This document shows positions 15,201 through 17,888 of a stretch of 17,888 nt of DNA, piece after piece (the first letter of the stretch is position 1; each line of letters opens with the position of its first letter). The notes below the pieces were generated by a model. It was not told the origin of the DNA. It saw only the letters and a list, made by a program, of their open reading frames with translations, and did no database searches. The stretch spans positions 1-17,888 of the forward strand of contig CANQGN010000012.1 in assembly GCA_947623215.1 (NCBI GenBank). Reading direction: 5' to 3'. Source of the DNA: an uncultured Clostridia bacterium (GTDB lineage: Bacteria > Bacillota > Clostridia > Oscillospirales > Acutalibacteraceae). The translations under genes were made by a program, and so were the position numbers.

Positions 15201-15635
15201 ACCGACGAGGCGCTGCAAAAAGAACTGCTGAAAACCCACCGCATGGAGGGGCTGATTGCCGACGACCCCGCCGTGCTGGAGGCTATGGACCCCGCCCGGC
15301 AGGGGCGGTTTTTGCCCCTCTCTTACCCCAGGGGCAAGGTTTCGGGGTCGCTCGCCAGCCCGGCATTTTTTGACACGACCGAGCGGCTGATCGACGAGCT
15401 GCTGATACAAATGGGCGAGGCGCTGCGCGCGGGCGACGTTGCCTGCGACCCGCTGGACGGCAGCCGGGGCGACGACGCCTGCCGCTACTGCGACTTTAAG
15501 GCCGCCTGCCCGGCGGCAGACGACGCGGCGCACCGCACCGTGCCCGCGCTCTCGAAAGAAACTGCCAAACTGCTGCTGGAAGGAGGCGACCCACATGCCC
15601 TTTTGCCCAACGGAGAAACAACAACAAGCCATTAA
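12297..15635 (+). CDS. addB: Helicase-nuclease subunit AddB (double-strand break repair)
   Basis: Subunit B of AddAB, the Bacillota counterpart of RecBCD, which resects broken DNA ends and loads RecA. At 1112 residues it is close to the usual 1150. The start is TTG at 12297: GAGGGGGG lies about 7 bases upstream and the reading begins directly with LHFIIGRAGTGKT, the Walker A loop (residues 7-14). The C-terminal nuclease domain shows DRLDAAKRGEDVYLRVVDYKTN (D908, K910) and LQMPLYLYAV. Four cysteines for the 4Fe-4S cluster are in place: C749 in FFHCRF and C1062, C1065 and C1071 in CRYCDFKAAC, the same Cx2Cx5C spacing as in B. subtilis AddB. The helicase-like region lacks the full motif set, as expected for AddB. 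The end overlaps addA by 41 bases, which suggests coupled translation. Confidence 0.94.
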   Translation: MLHFIIGRAGTGKTHRVFDLLAHPPQAGVPLLVVPEQSSFETERAMLLLPEERRAEVLSFSRLYDRAGKLYGGLAGRRASEGEKLLLMTRAVNQNAERLTLYRRQCRRVAFCRQMLALVTECQYGGVTPADLERAAALLPEGALRQKLTEAALLFAAYAALLAQSYLDPGEDLLRLHDRLAQTDFWEDKIVYFDGFKDFTAPQQKLVRQCVGRARAVTVTLCTPTLQAENELALFANLAGLAARLHHMAAEQGVPTAAPEVLTRSYRAENPSMAAAEAVLAGDEAAGTSDGSAITICKCPTKYDEATFVAATVRRLLREEGLRCRDIAVMARDLASYGDLLEDAFRRYEVPFFSDRRRPVTAQPLVAFTKLALSLAAAGPETGDILSLLKTGMTDCDPLAIADLEHYLFLWNVQGEGWRRPFAKRTADPKTAALAERAEAVRRRVMTPLDELTAACAGAKKAVEMAAALYRFLQRFQVERQLTAMAERRRAAGDAFGGEDLLRSYEVVMRVLDQLTDGLAEAKVTAAECSELLDRLFEGTDLGQIPQGIDQVLIGSADRARPANPRVTFLLGANEGRFPAVPAAGGLLTDRDRLQLKQVELPLSDHGAFDSVEERFLFYAAAASPSYRLYCTYLAGEENRPLTLCAPLQRLVRLLPGVVHCTFEDYVHRLHPTLQAEAPGPALELLAAERRAGTPLAAALTRCFADRDPARLPPATEGAACSLTPATARALFGDPLTLSPSKIDRFFHCRFSYFCRYGLGLVARRPVTVDPSLRGQLVHYVLEQLLRERSPEELCALPPEALQGAVEEHIRRFAADWLGEGEQSPRLRYTLARLTELLCSLAVVVAEELRQSNFRPVAMELAIGGKKEGALPPLTLPLPSGGSLRVVGVVDRLDAAKRGEDVYLRVVDYKTNGKPFVLSDLYAGFGLQMPLYLYAVRKNGEAFGARRHPAGVLYLPAQRKAVSLDRAPTDEALQKELLKTHRMEGLIADDPAVLEAMDPARQGRFLPLSYPRGKVSGSLASPAFFDTTERLIDELLIQMGEALRAGDVACDPLDGSRGDDACRYCDFKAACPAADDAAHRTVPALSKETAKLLLEGGDPHALLPNGETTTSH

Positions 15636-17888
15636 CCTGCCCGGCGCCCTGCTGGTTTCGGCCGCCGCCGGTTCGGGCAAAACCGCCGTGCTGGTAGAGC
15701 GGGTGGTGCGGCAGGTGCTCGACCCTGAACACCCGGTAGACCTGCACCGCCTGCTGGTGGTTACCTTTACCAACGCGGCGGCGGAAGAAATGCGCGAGCG
15801 CATTCGCCGGCGGCTCGCCGAGCTTGCGGCAGAGCAGCCCGGCAACCTGCGGCTGCTCCGCCAGCTCACCTTACTGCCCAAAGCCGCCATTACCACCATA
15901 GACGCCTTTTGCAAAACCTTTATTACCGAGCATTTTGACCTGCTCTCGCTGCCGCCCGACTTTACGCTGCTGGGCGAGGGGCAGGCCGCCGCATTGCAGG
16001 CCGCCGCGCTGGAAGAAACGCTCAACGCCGCCCTAATCGACCGGCGAGAGGCCTTTGAAGCCCTCTGCGGCGTGCTGGGGGTAGAAAACGACTTGCAGCC
16101 GGTTTCCGCCGCCCTTACCACCATTCACGACTACCTCGCCACCCTGCCCTTTCCCCGGCTGTGGGTAGAGCGGGTGCTGAAAAGCTACCGCGACTTTACC
16201 ACCCTGGGCGACTCCCCCTTTGGCGAAGCGCTGCGTTCCCGTGCGGCCATGCGCTTAGGGTTTGAGGCGGCGGTGCTGCAAACGCTGGCGGCCAAGGCCG
16301 CTACCGACCCCACGGTAACCGAAAAGCGCCTGCCCCGCATACGCGAATGGCAGGCAGAGATTGACTGCATCCTGCGGGCGCTGGACTTAGGGGACTTTGA
16401 CGAAGCCCGTGCCCGCGCCCGCGCCCTCAGCGCCAACTGGGGGGTCAGTATGCCCCCCAAATACGGCAAAAACGAGGCCGTTGCCGCCTCTGACGAAGCG
16501 GCGGCGCGGGTAAAAAAACTGAGCGAATGGCTGCAGGGGCACCTGCGCTTTTCGGATGACGAATGCCGTCGGCAGGCGGCCGAGCTGCTGCCCGCCCTCT
16601 CGCTGCTGCTGGAATCGGTAGAAGACTACGCCCGCCGCCTGACCGAAAAAAAGCGGCGGCAAAACGTCATGGATTTTTCTGACGTAGAGTACGCCGCCTT
16701 ACAGCTGCTGGTTACCTTGCAGGATGGCAAGCCCGCCCCCACCCCCTTTGCCGAGCGGCTGTGCGAGCAGTACGACGCCGTCATGGTAGACGAATTTCAG
16801 GACGTAAACGACCTGCAATCCACCATTTTTGACGCGCTTTCTAAAGGCGGGCAAACCCTCTTTGCCGTGGGGGACGTAAAGCAGAGCATTTACCGCTTTC
16901 GCAAGGCCAACCCCCGCCACTTTTTGCACCTGCTGCAAACCCTGCCGGACGCCGACGGCGAGCAGTTCCCCGCCCGGGTGATTTTAGACGGCAACTTTCG
17001 CAGCCGCCCGGCGGTCTGCACCGCCGTCAACCGGCTGTTCGGGCTGCTGATGTCTCGCCGGGCGGGCGACGTAACCTATGACGAGACCCACCGCCTTACC
17101 CCGCTAGGGGTCTTTCCGGCAGACGACGCCCCGCCGGTGGAGCTGACCTTTATAGAGGCAAACGATGCCCGCACAACCATAGAAGCGGAGGCCGACTGCA
17201 TTGCCGCGCGGCTCAAGCAGGCCATGGCGGAACCCTGCGTTTCAGAGGCCGGCAGGCTGCGCCCCGCAAAGCCCGGCGACTGCGCCCTGCTGCTGCGCAG
17301 CAAAAAAAACAAGGCCGCCCTTTACGCCGCCCGGCTGCGGGCCCACGGCCTGCCGGTAACGGTAGACGAGCAGGAGGGCTTTTTTGACCGGCCGGAAATC
17401 GCCCGGCTGCTCGCCCTGCTGCGGGCGATAGACGACCCGGCAGACGACGTTTCGCTGCTCTCGGCCCTGCTTTCGCCCTTTGGCGGGTTTACGGCCGAGC
17501 AAACGGCCGCGCTGCGGCTGCGCGACCGGCAGGGCAGCCTGTACCACTGCCTGCTGCTGGCGGCCGCGGCGGGAGAAGCCGCCCCCGCCCGCTTTGCGGC
17601 GCTGCTTTCGTCTCTGCGAGACGACGCCGCCGTGCTGCCCCCCCGGCGGCTGCTCTTACACATTTTGGCGCAAACCGACTACCCCGCCGCCCTGCTGGCA
17701 ATGGAAAACGGCGAAGCGCGGCGAGAGCGGCTGCGCGTCTTTCTCTCGCTGGCCGAGCAGGCGGAGCAAAACGGCTACGACCGGCTGGACCGCTTTTTGC
17801 GCTACCTTAAGGCCTTAGAGCAAAAGGGCTTTCGCCCGCCCACGGGGGAGGCGACGGGCGAGTGCGTGCGCATTATGAGCATTCACAA
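15595..17888 (+). CDS. addA: Helicase-nuclease subunit AddA, cut off by the window edge
   Basis: ATP-driven 3'-5' helicase and second nuclease subunit of AddAB. I read the frame codon by codon from ATG at 15595 to the last base with no stop: 764 residues of an expected 1150-1250. AAGGAGG lies 8 bases before the ATG, inside the end of addB. UvrD/SF1 motifs appear in order: SEKQ-like Q motif (TEKQQQAI, residues 6-13), Walker A SAAAGSGKT (residues 22-30), motif Ia VTFTNAAAEEMRERI, TTIDAFC, MDFSDVEYAAL, Walker B VMVDEFQD (D399-E400), motif III GDVKQSIYRFR, motif IV NFRSRP, and the beginning of motif V (VRIMSIHK) at the very edge. The rest of the helicase and the C-terminal nuclease domain lie beyond the window. 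No frameshift or missing residue was seen. Confidence 0.95.
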   Translation, partial: MPFCPTEKQQQAINLPGALLVSAAAGSGKTAVLVERVVRQVLDPEHPVDLHRLLVVTFTNAAAEEMRERIRRRLAELAAEQPGNLRLLRQLTLLPKAAITTIDAFCKTFITEHFDLLSLPPDFTLLGEGQAAALQAAALEETLNAALIDRREAFEALCGVLGVENDLQPVSAALTTIHDYLATLPFPRLWVERVLKSYRDFTTLGDSPFGEALRSRAAMRLGFEAAVLQTLAAKAATDPTVTEKRLPRIREWQAEIDCILRALDLGDFDEARARARALSANWGVSMPPKYGKNEAVAASDEAAARVKKLSEWLQGHLRFSDDECRRQAAELLPALSLLLESVEDYARRLTEKKRRQNVMDFSDVEYAALQLLVTLQDGKPAPTPFAERLCEQYDAVMVDEFQDVNDLQSTIFDALSKGGQTLFAVGDVKQSIYRFRKANPRHFLHLLQTLPDADGEQFPARVILDGNFRSRPAVCTAVNRLFGLLMSRRAGDVTYDETHRLTPLGVFPADDAPPVELTFIEANDARTTIEAEADCIAARLKQAMAEPCVSEAGRLRPAKPGDCALLLRSKKNKAALYAARLRAHGLPVTVDEQEGFFDRPEIARLLALLRAIDDPADDVSLLSALLSPFGGFTAEQTAALRLRDRQGSLYHCLLLAAAAGEAAPARFAALLSSLRDDAAVLPPRRLLLHILAQTDYPAALLAMENGEARRERLRVFLSLAEQAEQNGYDRLDRFLRYLKALEQKGFRPPTGEATGECVRIMSIH

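Noticed and set aside
14916..16124. Long minus-strand open frame of about 400 codons opposite addB/addA
   Set aside because: It is a by-product of GC-rich codon bias on the other strand. It has no family pattern, and both plus-strand genes under it are well supported.
1..17888. tRNA, rRNA, CRISPR arrays, insertion sequences, phage or defence genes
   Set aside because: I looked for cloverleaf ends, spaced direct repeats, transposase-like frames and terminal inverted repeats and found none. AddAB is housekeeping repair and not by itself a defence island marker.

Overview
The window is GC-rich DNA from a low-GC-phylum lineage (Bacillota, class Clostridia). It most resembles a high-GC member of the Oscillospirales (Ruminococcaceae/Oscillospiraceae). 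Four things point there: an AddAB recombination complex instead of RecBCD, a GlgC/GlgD pair of ADP-glucose pyrophosphorylase subunits, a secreted type I dockerin protein, and strong GGAGG-type ribosome binding sites with sigma-A promoters. The assignment comes from gene content only; there is no rRNA in the window.

Layout. At 12-1415 (+) is a polytopic GT-C-type glycosyltransferase that may begin before the window edge. It converges on an MFS permease (2762-1507, -) across a shared bidirectional terminator. The permease gene is split by a one-base frameshift at a six-base G/C run, and its promoter matches consensus exactly, with an inverted repeat over the -35 box. At 4246-2894 (-) is a secreted protein with a CBM9-like N-terminal region, a small helical module and a dockerin. 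At 5757-4405 (-) is a MATE-family efflux protein with a TTG start.

The main block is a four-gene glycogen synthesis operon on the minus strand, glgB-glgC-glgD-glgA (11700-5946). It has one clear promoter in front of glgB, a structured leader, tight spacing with an ATGA overlap between glgC and glgD, and a strong terminator after glgA. GlgC and GlgD make ADP-glucose, GlgA polymerises it into alpha-1,4 chains, and GlgB branches them.

A divergent intergenic region follows, then a probable 49-residue single-pass membrane protein (12018-12167, +) that I cannot assign to a family. The right end is addB (12297-15635, +) and addA (15595 to the window edge, +), overlapping by 41 bases. These encode the two subunits of the helicase-nuclease that processes double-strand breaks; addA is cut off by the window.

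I found no rRNA, tRNA, CRISPR array, insertion sequence, phage gene or recognisable defence system. Nothing here is clearly a new system. The items most worth a second look are the homopolymer frameshift in the permease, the dockerin protein with its non-terminal dockerin, the promoter-embedded palindromes, the small membrane protein, and a codon-context bias in addAB.
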